Assembly (NCBI GenBank): GCA_941918925.1
Contig: OW799234.1
Location: forward strand, 7,035,001-7,099,000
Direction: 5' to 3'
DNA length: 64,000 bases
Origin: Phyto melanocephala
Lineage: Eukaryota; Arthropoda; Insecta; Diptera; Rhinophoridae
The notes under the pieces are model-generated. The model saw only the letters and a list, made by a program, of their open reading frames with translations. It was not told the DNA's origin and did not search any database. The first letter of the stretch is position 1, and each line of letters starts with the position of its first letter. A program made the translations under genes and the position numbers. This document shows positions 1 through 10,985 of this stretch, piece by piece.

Positions 1-880
1 TGGCTTTTCATGTGTCTTTTTCACACACAAAAATTGGGTTGTTTGACAACTTGCTTATTGCTAAATTGTCTAATGATTTGGTTTCATTATCGATCTTCCT
101 GTACTTGGCAACAATAATTTGTTGCTATATTGACATAAGTACAGCATACTTTCAGGCGTTCGTAAGAAATTATGTATTTGGCTTCTATATGCTAATAACT
201 CAACGAAAGTTCATTAAACTCTATTTTAAATTAATTTTTTGTTATCATATTGTTTTTCTAGTTGCCAGCTTTTAAATTTGTTTTTCTAGTCTAGACTTTA
301 TTTAGTGCAAATTTCTGGCTACTGTCAACTAGTTTCTTTATTTTTTTAATTTATTTTTTTTGCTTTTATAAAAGCTTTTTTATTGTCTCTTAGTTTTGTT
401 TTTAGGCGTATCCTGTCTTTCTGTGTCTACACTTCCATGTTTTAGACTGGCTGCCAATTTAAGTGTTTTATTTTATTAGTATATTGCCCTGCAGTTTCTC
501 TAGATGTACTCTTCTTAAAAGTCTCTTGTCTTGCCAAGAACTGGTCATCTGTCATTGTCACTTTAGTCTATTGATCTTTATTTTGTCTGCTTTAGTTTAA
601 AGCTGTTTTCATATGCTTGTACACAGTTAATTACTGAGACAGTGATTCTAAATGTTTTATAGACTTAGACTTATTGTGTTTTTTTACAGAAAATAGATGA
701 ACCATTTCTTCTAATGATATAAATAGTCTATTATAGAAAAATTTAGAAAATGTTCCCTAAAAAATTAAAGTGACCAGTCACTACTGAACGCTGAGCTAGA
801 GGGAGGAATTAAAGATATTTTCACCCGGTTCCAAAATTGTTTTTTTTTTGGCTCATTAATGCTTTTTTTAGCCATTTAAC
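1..880. other. AT-rich non-coding sequence
   Basis: T-rich, intron-like sequence. The only open frame is low-complexity and hydrophobic, with no family resemblance. I see no RNA gene, repeat array or transposon end here. Confidence 0.6.
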
Positions 881-1245
881 CAACAATTCAAATATGTTTT
901 TAGAAACTCTTTCCCCTGCCCAACAGCGAAAGCTGCATCCTTGTCTGCTTTAGATAAAACATAACATCGTTCCCTTCAATACCATGAAGAGCAGGCATAA
1001 AGAAATCGGTTATCATGGTTCGATAGGTGTCTCAATTGACCGTAATGGTTGCGCCCTGCTCATTGTCAAAGAATCATGGGTCTATGAGTCTCCGCTCCGC
1101 AAGCCGCACCAAACAGTTACTCCTTATGGGTGCATTAGCCGCTGTAAAACTACTTTGAGGTTTTCTGGGCCCCAAATACGGCAATTTTTGCTATCATCGT
1201 GCAGCTTCTTCTTGGTCCACATTGCGAAGAGAAAATGAAGCAGAT

Positions 1246-2013
1246 GGATTTGCGGCTTCAACTTTTGAACCTCTTCAACTTCGTAAGATGCCATACCAAG
1301 ATCTTTTCGCTAAATTCGACTAATGGAAAATAAAAGTAAACCCAGCAAAGTGCGCACATGTCACTTTCACCTTGAGAAAGGGAAACTGTCCTAACCTGAA
1401 GATAAATAACACCGCTATCCCAGAGCAAAATCATATAAAATATCTTGGCATACACCTTGATCGACGCCTTACCTGGTCTCAACATATCAAATCCAAATCT
1501 ATGCGACTCAAACTCAAAACACTACAACTTCAGTGGCTTCTTTGTTCTCATTCTGCTCTCAACCTAAACTACTTTCTACTTTACAAAGCTATCATTAAGC
1601 CAATATGGACCTATGGAATCCGACTATGGGGAACAGCTTCTGCTTCTAATATAGAGAAATTACAAAGACGGCAAAACAAAATATTGCGACTTATTTCTGG
1701 AGACCCGTGGTTCGTTAGTAACGCGAATATTCACAAGGACCTTAATATTTCATTTGTTCGCGACGAAATAAAAGCCTTCTGCTCAAAATATGTACGAAAA
1801 CTGGAAACTCATCCAAATCCTCTCGCACAGAATCTGCTCAGACTCAGGAGGATCGACACATTGGCTCTCGCGGTTTCGTTAGAATGATGACCACTATGCA
1901 ATGAAAATTGGAGTCTCTATTGCAATGGCAAAAGCCCCAGAAATTAGGTAATTTAAGATTTTCTTAATATAGAAAGATCCAATAAATAAATTATGAGTTA
2001 ATAAAAAAAAAAC
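1246..2013 (+). pseudogene. 5'-truncated Jockey-type LINE, reverse transcriptase C-terminus and 3' end
   Basis: An open frame runs from codon 1324 to a TGA at 1885-1887, directly after an in-frame TAA at 1321-1323. The product begins WKIKVNPAKCAHVTF and contains KYLGIHLDRRLTW, ILKPIWTYG-like (IIKPIWTYG) and RLWGTASASNIEKLQ. This is the characteristic end of ORF2 in Jockey-clade non-LTR retrotransposons, downstream of the polymerase catalytic residues. About 115 nt of 3' UTR follow with AATAAA motifs, ending in an A-rich run at about 2003-2013. The catalytic core, endonuclease and ORF1 are absent, as expected for 5' truncation during target-primed reverse transcription. The insertion sits inside the mariner relic. 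No clear target duplication was found. Confidence 0.85.
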
Positions 2014-2268
2014 GACGTAAACCATTCTTAAAAACGCTGACGACGATGAACGACGTTCATGGATTCTCAAGCCCACTCTCAGCCACAGCTTCGTTATTTT
2101 TGGGTGCACAAGCATGCTCACGCCTTGGCGCATCAACAATGAAACCAGTTTAACAACTTTAGTAATAAACTTGCGTATACCGAGCACTATGGCCCTTCTT
2201 TGCGACCAAATTTTCTACCACCAATTGTTGTTGTTTTGGAAATAAATTTCCAATAAGTTCCCAACGTT

Positions 2269-2481
2269 AGGTTAGGAATAGGTAGAACAGGCAGCTGTTG
2301 TGCAGCGCATTTGGGTCCATTTTATTGATCCCTTTGTGATACCTGAGTAGAAAAGTAAGGATAAAATAGAAAAAGGGAGAGAAGAAGCTGACAAGTCCAG
2401 AGTCTGTGGCGGGAATCGAACCCGCAACATCCAAAGCAGCAGAGCAGCACCCTGCCGACTAGTCCACCGGGGCACCCGAAA
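2269..2481 (-). mobile_element. tRNA-derived SINE with an 11-bp target-site duplication
   Basis: On the minus strand the head carries an RNA polymerase III A box (TGGACTAGTCGG, at 2455-2466) and a consensus B box (GGTTCGATTCC, at 2412-2422), the latter inside a GCGGG/CCCGC T-arm-like stem. About 130 bp of non-tRNA body follow. The element is flanked by exact copies of TTCCCAACGTT at 2258-2268 and 2482-2492, which mark a target-primed insertion of about 213 bp. The tail is CCTAACCT-like rather than poly-A. A functional tRNA gene is unlikely because no acceptor stem closes the structure. Confidence 0.85.
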
Positions 2482-2639
2482 TTCCCAACGTTGCTCCAGC
2501 GTAAATCAATTAATTTAGTTCAGCGGTGATAATATACTGAGTTTTGTGACAGAATAGAATGGCATAAGTATTGCCAGATTCGAAATAACCGCCAGTTCAA
2601 ATATAAAATAAAAATTTTACATACTAATATCATCATTCG

Positions 2640-3925
2640 AGTCTCTATGAATTGCACATCTCTTCAAAGTTTCTATAATTCTAAGGCATGCTGGCTATAT
2701 CCTTCCAACTGTCCGTTGAAAGAGGATAGAACTAGAACGTGGAAATCTAGCAGAACAAATTTTTGCTTAATTATATTTCATACCAAAATAAATGTTTCAG
2801 TAATAAAACTGAGCTTTATTGAACAAATATATACTAATTTTTGGTTTTAATATTGCATACTTTAAGCTATTCAAATATAATAATTTATGTTGCCTACTTT
2901 TAGGTGTTTATTTCATATCATCTCATTTTATTTTTATTTAAGTCTTATTTTTTTTCGCCAAATTTTAATTACATTTCTATTGTTTTCTTTGTACAAATTC
3001 TTTCACAATTCTAGTGTGAAATTGTTGTTGCTTTCATATAAATATGTGTTTGTATTTACATACTCGTACATTTATGTTTATGAAATACAATGCTTTGTTA
3101 CTTACTTTCTCATGTTAGTTTGTCTTTTTCTTTTCAAATTTTTTTAAATTTTTTGCTGTTGTTTTTCTTATTGTATTAAACAAATATTCTACGCTTATAT
3201 TTATTTGTTTTTTTCTTTTGACACACATATGTTTGCATTATTATGTGAAAACCTTGAAAGTTTTCTGTTGTAAATTAAACAAAGCCTCCTTATTTCTTTA
3301 AGGATGTCATTTGTTTTTACTTTCTCTTCTTTCATACGTTTCTTCAACGGCATTTACAGCACTGTACAGCGTGTAATAACAAAGGAAAAACAACAACTGA
3401 AATATTAAAACAAAACCTGATTAAAATCCATCAACAATACTTGGGATTTTTATATACTTTTCATTTGGAATCATGTCATTGTTTTTGTGTTGAAGGAGGA
3501 AGGGGGAGGGAAGCCGGGTACATGGTACAGTTTCAGAGTGTGAGGTTAAATAAAAGAAAGTACTCTTAAGTTGGGTTTTTCTTCTGAAGCGGCAGCTGAA
3601 CTTAAAGTTATATATTTTTTTTATGTTTAATTGTATAGTTTTATTGTTTGTTTAATCTTTGAGCACATGTTTTATTTATTGTTTTTTTTTTTTTTTTTGT
3701 TTGTAATGAAAGTGAAAAATATTTATTGAGCTGTAGTGAAGGTAAGTGGGAACTTGAGAATATTTTAAATCCTTTTAAAGATAAAAGTGTAAAAGCAAAA
3801 AATGTAACATAAGAAACATATGAAAGAAAAACTTTAAAAAGTTCTGGAAAGTAAATGTTTTGCAAAAAATATAAGACATTGTGCATTAATTTTATTATTT
3901 ATTATACCAAGTTTTAAAATGGTTT
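2640..3925. other. AT-rich non-coding sequence
   Basis: Long T-rich and A-rich runs. Open frames here are leucine/phenylalanine-rich low-complexity translations without motifs. No supported gene or transposon end. Confidence 0.6.
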
Positions 3926-3929
3926 TTTT

Positions 3930-5640
3930 TAATCCCTGATATAGGCAACATTTTAATGAACTTATTTCTTCTATACCTTGAGAAAGGGCCAACTTTTTTA
4001 TTCATAGTTTTTGTAAATCCCTGATATAGGCAACATTTGTATGAACTCATTTAAACCCCAAAGGTAGGCTAATCATTTTTATTTTTAATTTCACCAAAAC
4101 TTAAAGCAGACAGGCTAGGACAAGTGTGAGCTAGTTCTCTTTACCAGGAGATATAAAATTAAGGCATTTAGCCAAACACTACTTCACGGAGTGCAATTAG
4201 AATTGGTTAGTGAGGCAAAATATCTTGGTGTAGATTTGAGCAGTAAGATGTTTTGGTTAACAACTACACCGAAGACGGTGAAGAGAAACCTGAATGCCTA
4301 CTTCATATACAAGACTTCCATAGGCAAGAATTAAGGCCTACTACCAAAAGTTGCAAATCAAATTTACTTGATGGTGGTAAGACCCATTCTAACATATTGA
4401 TGTACTGTGTAATCCCTGATGTAGGCAACATTTTTATGAACTTATTTCTTTTATTCCTTGAAAAATTGCCAACTTTGTCATTTTAAATTTTGCAAAAACT
4501 TAAAGAAGGCAGGCTTGGACAAGTGTGAGCTAGTTCTCTTTACTAGAAGATATAAGATCAAAGCATTTAGGCAAACGTTACTTAATGGACTAGAGTTAGA
4601 ATTAGCTCGTTAGGCGAAATATCTTTTGGTGTAGTTCTAAACAGTAAGATGTTTTGGAGAACAACTACGCAGAAGTGGGTGAAGAGAGTCCAGAATGCCT
4701 ATTACACATGCAGGATCTCCATAGACAAGAGTTGTGTCTACTATGTTTCAAATTTTATTTACACAACATTGTTAAAACCCATTCTGACATATTGATGTAC
4801 TGTATAGTGGGAGGTATTGGTAAAGAGTTGTTATAGCAAGCTTCTTATAAAGGTTCAGAGGTATCCTTCACTTGGTTCCACTGGTGCCATGAGAAGTATA
4901 CCTTGAGAGGCCACCATGCCTTTAGAGTTTTGGCTTTAGGGAATACCTGCCAGAATCCTTATTGGGCTAAATGAGTCGAGATTGGGCATAATTTAATTTT
5001 GTCAGGATCTTATAGGACACTAGTTCACAAGATTGTATTCAACCATAGAAGCATAAACCAGACTATATGGTCACAGTGATAAGTTTTGAAAGGACATCTT
5101 CATTAATATTCTCTCAAGTTGGGATGGTTGGGATCCGAGGGACTACTTATATAGGGGGTGCGCAGCTTTCCCAAATGGATCGATTATGGATATAGACATA
5201 GTGGCAGGTGTATGTATCATGGGGGAAGAGCATTAGGAGTTCTTACAGACTTTTTGTATTTGCAGTGTATTTCAGGCAGAGATATTGGCCACTTATAGGA
5301 AAACGGATATTATAAAACAACATGTTTAAGGATAGAAAGGTTAATTTTTTCGTGGATAGTCAGGTGTCTTTCAAGGCCTTAAAGGGACATTATGTCAACT
5401 CTAGGCTGGTTAAGGCATATAGGAGAGTTTTTAATAGAATTATAGGTTTCTTTAAAAGGCCAATTTTGGTGGATACCAGGGCCCTTTGAAATTATTGGCA
5501 CAGTAAGGCCATCGATGGGCCACTATTTTGGGTAAATTAAGTTGTGAATGTCAGACAGAACTGATATCGCATAGAAGAACAAAAGTGGCTGAAAAATAAT
5601 GAGGGCTTTATGGCCGATGGTTAACTCAGCGGACTCTACG
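3930..5640 (+). pseudogene. Heavily decayed LOA-type non-LTR retrotransposon (RT end plus RNase H)
   Basis: Plus-strand frames show, with many breaks, VLFTRRYKIKAF, EAKYLGVDLSSKMFW, LLPKVANQIYL and VVRPILTY near 4130-4400, again near 4530-4800. VQRYPSLGSTGAMRS follows near 4855-4900. Further on come DGSIMDIDIVAG, CSVFQAEILATY and VNFFVDSQVSFKAL (about 5180-5390). This order, from the post-catalytic RT region to the KVQR..ACLGITGAMR-type block to a C-terminal RNase H with a DSQ motif, is that of LOA/R1-group LINEs. Stop codons and frameshifts are frequent, so it is an old relic. The RT stretch is tandemly duplicated. Confidence 0.75.
4013..4811 (+). repeat. Tandem duplication, unit about 399 bp, inside the LOA relic
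   Basis: The same landmarks recur 395-399 bp apart: AATCCCTGATATAGGCAAC at 4016 and a variant at 4411, and CAAGTGTGAGCTAGTTCTCT at 4121 and 4520. Both units encode the same RT segment (YLGV, KMFW, KR-N/QNA). A third partial start of the unit lies at 3931. The copies are diverged, so the duplication is old. Confidence 0.85.
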
Positions 5641-5696
5641 ATACGCCAGAAATTAAATAGAGTATGTCAAAGGGTTACTATTGGGGTTAAAAAGGA

Positions 5697-6085
5697 CCTA
5701 AAAGTAGGCCCCATTTTTTTTTTAATGAACTGATATGTTATTAATTCTGGTTAAAGAGGTGACTATTCCGAAAAAACGCTTCATGCACAATGCTGATTCA
5801 ATTTTACTTTAAAACGGAAATAAATTCTGTGACATGTCCATACAATTCTCATTTATATATGAAGTGATTAATCCTAAAAGTAGGCCACATTTTTTAATAA
5901 ACTTACACGTTATTAATTCTGGTTAAAGAAGTGACATTACTCCGAAAAAAACGCTTCATGCATAATGCTAAATCAATTTCACTTTTAAATGGAAATACAT
6001 TCGGTGACATGTCTATGCAATTCTCATTTAAATATTAAGTCATTTATCCTAAAAGTAGGCCACATTCTTTTAAACTTATAAACCA
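5697..6085 (+). repeat. Tandem repeat, period 175-176 bp, 2.2 copies
   Basis: CCTAAAAGTAGGCC starts at 5697, 5873 and 6048. Each is followed by a TTAATTCTGGTTAAAG block and a cgCTTCATGCA block. It lies just downstream of the RNase H remnant, so it may be the 3' UTR of the LOA-type element. Confidence 0.85.
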
Positions 6086-6109
6086 TCTTAGAATAGGCAA
6101 AGTTTGTTT

Positions 6110-7845
6110 AAAAATTATTTTTTATTCTCCATAAAATTTAACACATCCTATTATCCACTGTTTTATAGCACTAATTAAGCTACACAAATTAAACACACGA
6201 AAAATCAATGTAATAATTTAATAAAAAGTTTGACTATAAACGTTACGTAAATATTAATTTCAAACAAATTGTTGTGCCGTAAAACCTACCCAGACTTTCC
6301 CCTTTACGCTATTTTATACATACAGATTTCAATTATTAATACTATTAGTTGCATTAATAAAAGTCACTGTAATATAATTAAATTCTAGGAATTTTTAAAC
6401 GAAATTAACAAAGACAATCAACAACAGCCCAAGCGAATGTCATCGTAATCATTATAAAATCAATTTATTTAAACAGAAGCTATAATTAATGCTGCTTAAA
6501 TGTTCATTATTGTTAAAATGAAATATAAAAAAATTACAATTAATTAAATTTTTATGTATAAAAAAGAAATATTTATTTGTAATAAAACAAAAGTGCCTAC
6601 TTAAAGGTAAATAGGTCATTAATAACTTAAAGCTGATGAAACTTGCTAATAATATTAATTATTAATTTAATTACAAATTTTTGTTTTTGTGTAATTTTTA
6701 AAGAAATGTTTCAAAATCTATTTAAACAAAAATTCAAACGCAAAAGCCTTAAATTGCAAGGTATTGGCACAATTTTTTTTAACAAATCATAGCATACTTT
6801 GAGGCATGTGAAGCGTAAGAAAGGCAAAATGACATGCATATGAGAAATGTAACGAATTTTCGCATTCCAGTTGCGTATACTTAAAATTGATATTCGTTAC
6901 TTTACTTAAAACAAACAAATTTCGATTTTATGTTTGTCAAAATAGACTTTGATTTCATGTTCCGTATTACTCTAAGATAATGCTGTGATAGAAAAAATTT
7001 TTTTTATAAATAATTTCAAAGTTAATATTAAGCATAAGCCAATAAACCACAATTTTAAAAATAAACTACAGCAACAGAATAAAACCAATAAATTATTTTT
7101 AATCTGTTAAAAAAGTGTTATCGTTAGGGAAAAATATATATTTTCTGTCAAACCATTTATTAGAAACCACTTTAAAACTAATTCTTCAAACTTTTTTTTT
7201 TTTAGTAAAATCTCTCAATTTCTTAAATGTTAGAAATAAAATAAAGTTTCTTCTTTCTTTGCTACTTTAAGGAAACCCACACTTTGCCAAATTTGTCTTG
7301 TCCTTAAAAAAAGTTGTTTTCTTGTTTTTTTTGTTTTGCCGTTTCTGTCATATTTTTTTTTGGCACATTCCTTGACTGTTTGGCAGTACAAATATAAAGT
7401 ATTTTTTTACGACATTTAGGAAGACATAAATATTTTCACATTTTATATACACACACACTTGTGCAAATATGTATGTATGTATAACAAAACCATGTTGTTG
7501 CCTGCTAAACATGTACATACATGCCGCAAATTTCAACAACAAACTTCTCTAAGGGGGTAATTTTCATATTTTTATGTCATAAAACGATGCAATATGATGT
7601 AGACATTTCCTATATTGTGATAAAAGTTTTCTTTTTTTAGGTATAATAAAATAATAATTGATTTCTAGGATGTACATCACAATGTTATAAAGGCTTTATA
7701 ATATTATGTCTCATTATAGTGCCATCAGTTTATATGGCATGAGCAGCAATGAAATGCATATAAAAACCAGCTTAAATCAAACAACCAAAAAAGTTACTCC
7801 ATTTGTACCAGCAGGCGTGACTTATGGCCTACCCTGTGTTTTAGT
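6110..7845. other. AT-rich non-coding sequence
   Basis: Mostly A/T homopolymer-like sequence with short TATG microsatellite runs near 7470-7520. No coding, RNA or transposon feature is supported. Confidence 0.6.
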
Positions 7846-7849
7846 GTAC

Positions 7850-8625
7850 TAAAATTCATTCCATCATACCCCTTTAATGTATTATAATTGTGTTATAATG
7901 CATTTTAAAAATATTATAATAAGTCTTAATGGATCTTAACATTTTTCTAATACGTTATCGTATTTTAAAGCTCTGTTATAATGTGTTTTATATATTATTA
8001 CAACTCCCTTATAACCTTTTTATATGTTAATATAACTCTATTACAATCAATTATAATAGATTAAATCTGCTTTATGGTCCACTAAAGTGCATTATAACTG
8101 TGTCACTGTGTAGTGTAAATTATTATAATTACGTTATAATCTATTATAACGCTTAACAACTAATTAATAAATAAATAAAATAAAAAAAGTTGGCTTGAAA
8201 ATATATTATAACAGATTATAACTCCTTTTATAAAACGTTATAAATGAATTAAACAACTTTCTAATGTTATATAATACACTCTAGATGTGTTATAAAGTAT
8301 TATAATATATTATATTTTTGTTATAATGCATTAAAAATTCATTATAATATATTATAACTGTATTATAATGCATTATAACTGTATTGCAATGCATTATAAC
8401 TGCATTATAATGCATTATAACCACATTTTAATATAGTGAGAGGTATTATAACGCTTAATAACTTCATTATAATACATAATAACAAGATTATAAATTATTT
8501 TAAAATGTTATAATGAAATTAAGAGATAGATAAACTTACTATAGAACTGTTAGAATTTATTATAAAATGTAAACACGACTTTCGAACATAATATAAAGCA
8601 CTCAAACTGCTTTAAAACATGGTAT
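7850..8625. repeat. ATTATAA array with a 10.5-bp (21-bp dimer) period
   Basis: The region is built of ATTATAA/TTATAAT motifs. In the best-ordered part, 8289-8420, motif starts fall at 8289, 8299, 8309, 8320, 8330, 8341, 8351, 8362, 8372, 8383, 8393, 8404 and 8414. Spacings alternate 10 and 11 bp, so the true unit is about 21 bp. Outer parts are degenerate. The array abuts a TIR transposon on its right, and similar sequence resumes after that transposon at about 9617, so the transposon may have inserted into the array. Confidence 0.85.
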
Positions 8626-9193
8626 AATATACACTCATACCCCGGTTTACGTCGCTAATTGGGACCGGAAATAAGAGATGCAAACTGAAACGACTCCAAC
8701 CGAATCGCAGTTTTTCATACATTTGTATTCATTTTCATTTAATTCGTTCCGACACTTATAGTTTTAGTTAAAAAAAATTGTTTTTTCAATAGAAAATACA
8801 AATTTTGTGTTATTATTTTTGTAATAATAGTTTTTATTTAAATAAAAAAATAACAGTTCATGAAAAACACGTAAAAAATATAACAAAAATATTAAGATTA
8901 CAATTAAAAATAAGAAATTCGTACAACATAAATTAAAAAGTAAAATTCTCTGACAGAAATGTTTCTTATTGTAGAAGAGGCTAAGCCCAGGTTTCTTCCA
9001 ATATCGCCAGTTTTCTCCCCTGATTAAAACGCTTTAAAATATCCAGTTTTTGTTCTAAGCTTATTTGCTATCTCTTTTGACTCATTATTGAAAAATATTT
9101 AGGTTTAACTACACTTTACCAAATGTTATTTGAAACTACCAACGAAGACAAACTTGAAGATAACTTTCACATAAAAATTTACATTAGACTTAA

Positions 9194-9410
9194 GGCCATT
9201 ATTACAACTTGCCGTTAGTTAATGGTAGGATTTTTTGTGCCCGATAAATAGCTTAACATTATTACAACTACCATTTTTATTGTTATTCAATATTATTAAT
9301 AATAATATTAAATGGATAAGACCATAATAAAAGAAGGCTTTAAAATGCAAAGCCATCTATCGATCCGACAAAGTCCAACATTTAACTAACGGCAAGTTGT
9401 ATTAATGGCC
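9194..9410. mobile_element. Nested 217-bp MITE with 29-bp TIRs
   Basis: The left arm begins GGCCATTATTACAACTTGCC at 9194. The right arm ends with the inverse (GGCAAGTTGTATTAATGGCC) at 9410. Over 29 bp the arms differ at one position. It has no coding capacity. It lies wholly within the 8632-9616 element, so it inserted later. No convincing target duplication is visible. Confidence 0.85.
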
Positions 9411-9484
9411 CCTAGATGGGAAATCCCCTTTTTCTATTTTGGCTTTGTACAAACATTTTCAAATTAACGGCGAAAATCAAAGCA

Positions 9485-9605
9485 CTAACGACGCAACTTC
9501 GAAGTCAAGCGACGCAAACAGAAGCATAAACGACGCAACATCGAAATCACGGAAATTTTAAAAGACGCTACTTTGAAACGACGCAAGCCGAAGCGACGCA
9601 AACCG
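9485..9605 (+). repeat. Subterminal CGACGCAA motif cluster of the 8632-9616 element
   Basis: Five copies of CGACGCAA and one degenerate copy occur within about 115 bp next to the right terminal repeat, which itself contains CGTCGC. Subterminal direct repeats of this kind often bind transposase. That role is inferred. Confidence 0.7.
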
Positions 9606-9616
9606 GGGTATGAGTG

Positions 9617-10102
9617 ATTATAAAGCATTATTATTTATTATAATTTTTAACAAATGCTTTTAAATAAAAAAAAAATATATTTTTAATTAAAAAAAAAAAT
9701 TTTAAAGTAAGTGAGTAAAATAAATAAAAAATATATTTGCTTAAAGATTACTGCAATTTTTTACTTGTTTTTTGATTTCTTTATCTTGCTAAAGTCTGTG
9801 TCAATGTTTTGTTTAATAAATGGCTTAAATACAACAACACATAAATCTATAATTTTGTTATTTATACATACATACTTACATATGTATGTACATATGTATG
9901 GCTTGATATTTTTATTTAGAATTTTTCATAATTTTTTTTTATTAAGTATTTTTATACTTGATGTTAATATTGTTGCTGTTTGCTGCATAACATTCATTTT
10001 ATTTGTTGTATGTTGTGCTTGCCTGGGCGCGTCATAAATACAATATGTTTCACACTCGCACTCTAATATCAAAAACAGCAACAACACAAGCACAGACCAA
10101 AA
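9617..10102. other. AT-rich spacer with TATG/CATA microsatellite
   Basis: Resumption of AT-rich sequence after the transposon, with a TACATATGTATG microsatellite near 9870-9900. Open frames are low-complexity only. Confidence 0.6.
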
Positions 10103-10985
10103 ACAAGTAAGAGCGCTATATTCGGCCGTGCCGAATCTTATATACCCTTCACAACGTGAAGTCATGCAATAACAGTAGTTTGTATCACCATTCATCTCAT
10201 ATGAAATACGTACATACATATATAAAAACATCCCATTGTAAACTATAAATTTACGTAAGTATGTATGTATGTTAAAAAAAAATAAAAAATTTTTTAAAAT
10301 TAAAAAAAATTTAAAAAAATTTTTAACAAAAAATTTAAAAAAAAAATTTTTAACAAAAAAATTTAAAAAAAAAATTTAAAAAAAAATAATTAATATAAAT
10401 AATAAATATAAAACAAAAAAAAAAAATTTAAAAACAAAAAAAAAAATTAAAAAAAAATATAATAATAAGAATATAATTAATATATAAAATAAAAAATAAA
10501 TAATATATAAAATAAAAAATAAAAAATAAAAAAAAATAAAAAAAAAATATAAAAAAAAATTAAAAAAAAAATTTTTTGGCTCAGCTAGGATTCGATGCCA
10601 TGCTTACTCTAAGCAGTATACATGTTTGTATGTATGTATGTTGTTGTTGTAATGTTGTTTTTATGAAAAAAAAATCGAGGTGGTCGTGGTTTTTTGCTCA
10701 TATCTCAGTTGTTTATGTACCGATGTTTCTGATTTTCAATACCGATCTACTCCCGAATATTTCTGATATTTTAATACCTCATCCGGGTCCAGGCGATATC
10801 GCGGGGCTTCAAAAAGTTGATTTCAACATACACACGGACAGACTGACAGAGCTTAATCGACTCCCCTATTCATAAGCTTTCAAAAAATATACACTTTATG
10901 GGGTCGGAAATGAAAATTGTAGAAATTTCACACGGAATGACGAACCTATATATACCCTTTTTCACTGTGTGAAGGGTATAAAAAT
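10103..10985 (+). mobile_element. mini-me/DINE-like repeat, copy 1
   Basis: It starts ACAAGTAAGAGCGCTATATT, followed by a perfect 7-bp hairpin ATTCGGC-N3-GCCGAAT (10120-10136). It ends with a second hairpin formed by TATACCCTT and AAGGGTATA at 10951-10980. Between them lie an expanded A/T-rich tract (10265-10570) and a conserved block with CCGATCTACTCCCGAATATT and CACACGGACAGACTGACAGA, the (GTCY)n-like proto-microsatellite. Two opposite-orientation copies lie at 57878 and 58949. The architecture matches dipteran mini-me/DINE (Helentron-type, non-autonomous) elements, from family knowledge. Confidence 0.8.

Larger units (their letters stand above)
900..2630 (-). mobile_element. Decayed mariner (rosa-like) relic interrupted by two later insertions
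   Basis: The reverse strand of about 975-1245 aligns by eye with the transposase of the better copy at 56483-57400, around the stretch before and after the GPYFFR-type motif. The reverse strand of 2014-2230 carries a degenerate N-terminal part (residues like APKNNEAVAES). At 2540-2620 the non-coding leader resembles the leader of the 56.5-kb copy, sharing AATCTGGCAA. The order is right for one minus-strand element split by the LINE at about 1246-2013 and by the SINE at 2269-2481. All reading frames are broken. The left end is fuzzy and no terminal repeat could be fixed. The catalytic-region assignment is firmer than the N-terminal one. Confidence 0.6.
8632..9616. mobile_element. TIR DNA transposon (non-autonomous, about 985 bp), family unassigned
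   Basis: The ends are inverted copies: CACTCATACCCCGGTTTACG at 8632 and its reverse complement with one mismatch ending at 9616. The inverted repeat extends to about 24 bp (through CGTCGC). No transposase is encoded. The right subterminal region holds repeated CGACGCAA motifs. The CAC...GTG ends with AT-rich flanks (TATA left, ATTATA right) leave the target duplication uncertain. A pogo/Tigger-like affiliation is possible but unproven. Confidence 0.8.

Noticed and set aside
984..1238. Plus-strand open frame as a gene
   Set aside because: It is the antisense of the mariner transposase relic.
2400..2475. Functional tRNA gene on the minus strand
   Set aside because: A and B boxes fit, but no acceptor stem closes, and the unit sits between 11-bp target duplications with a non-tRNA body. 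It is a SINE.
2887..3147. Hydrophobic open frame resembling a membrane protein
   Set aside because: It is the translation of T-rich low-complexity sequence, with no signal or domain. The same applies to 23466-23708 and 58266-58330.
9711..10231. Overlapping open frames on both strands near a mini-me end
   Set aside because: They cross AT-rich spacer and a repeat terminus; no motif or codon bias.
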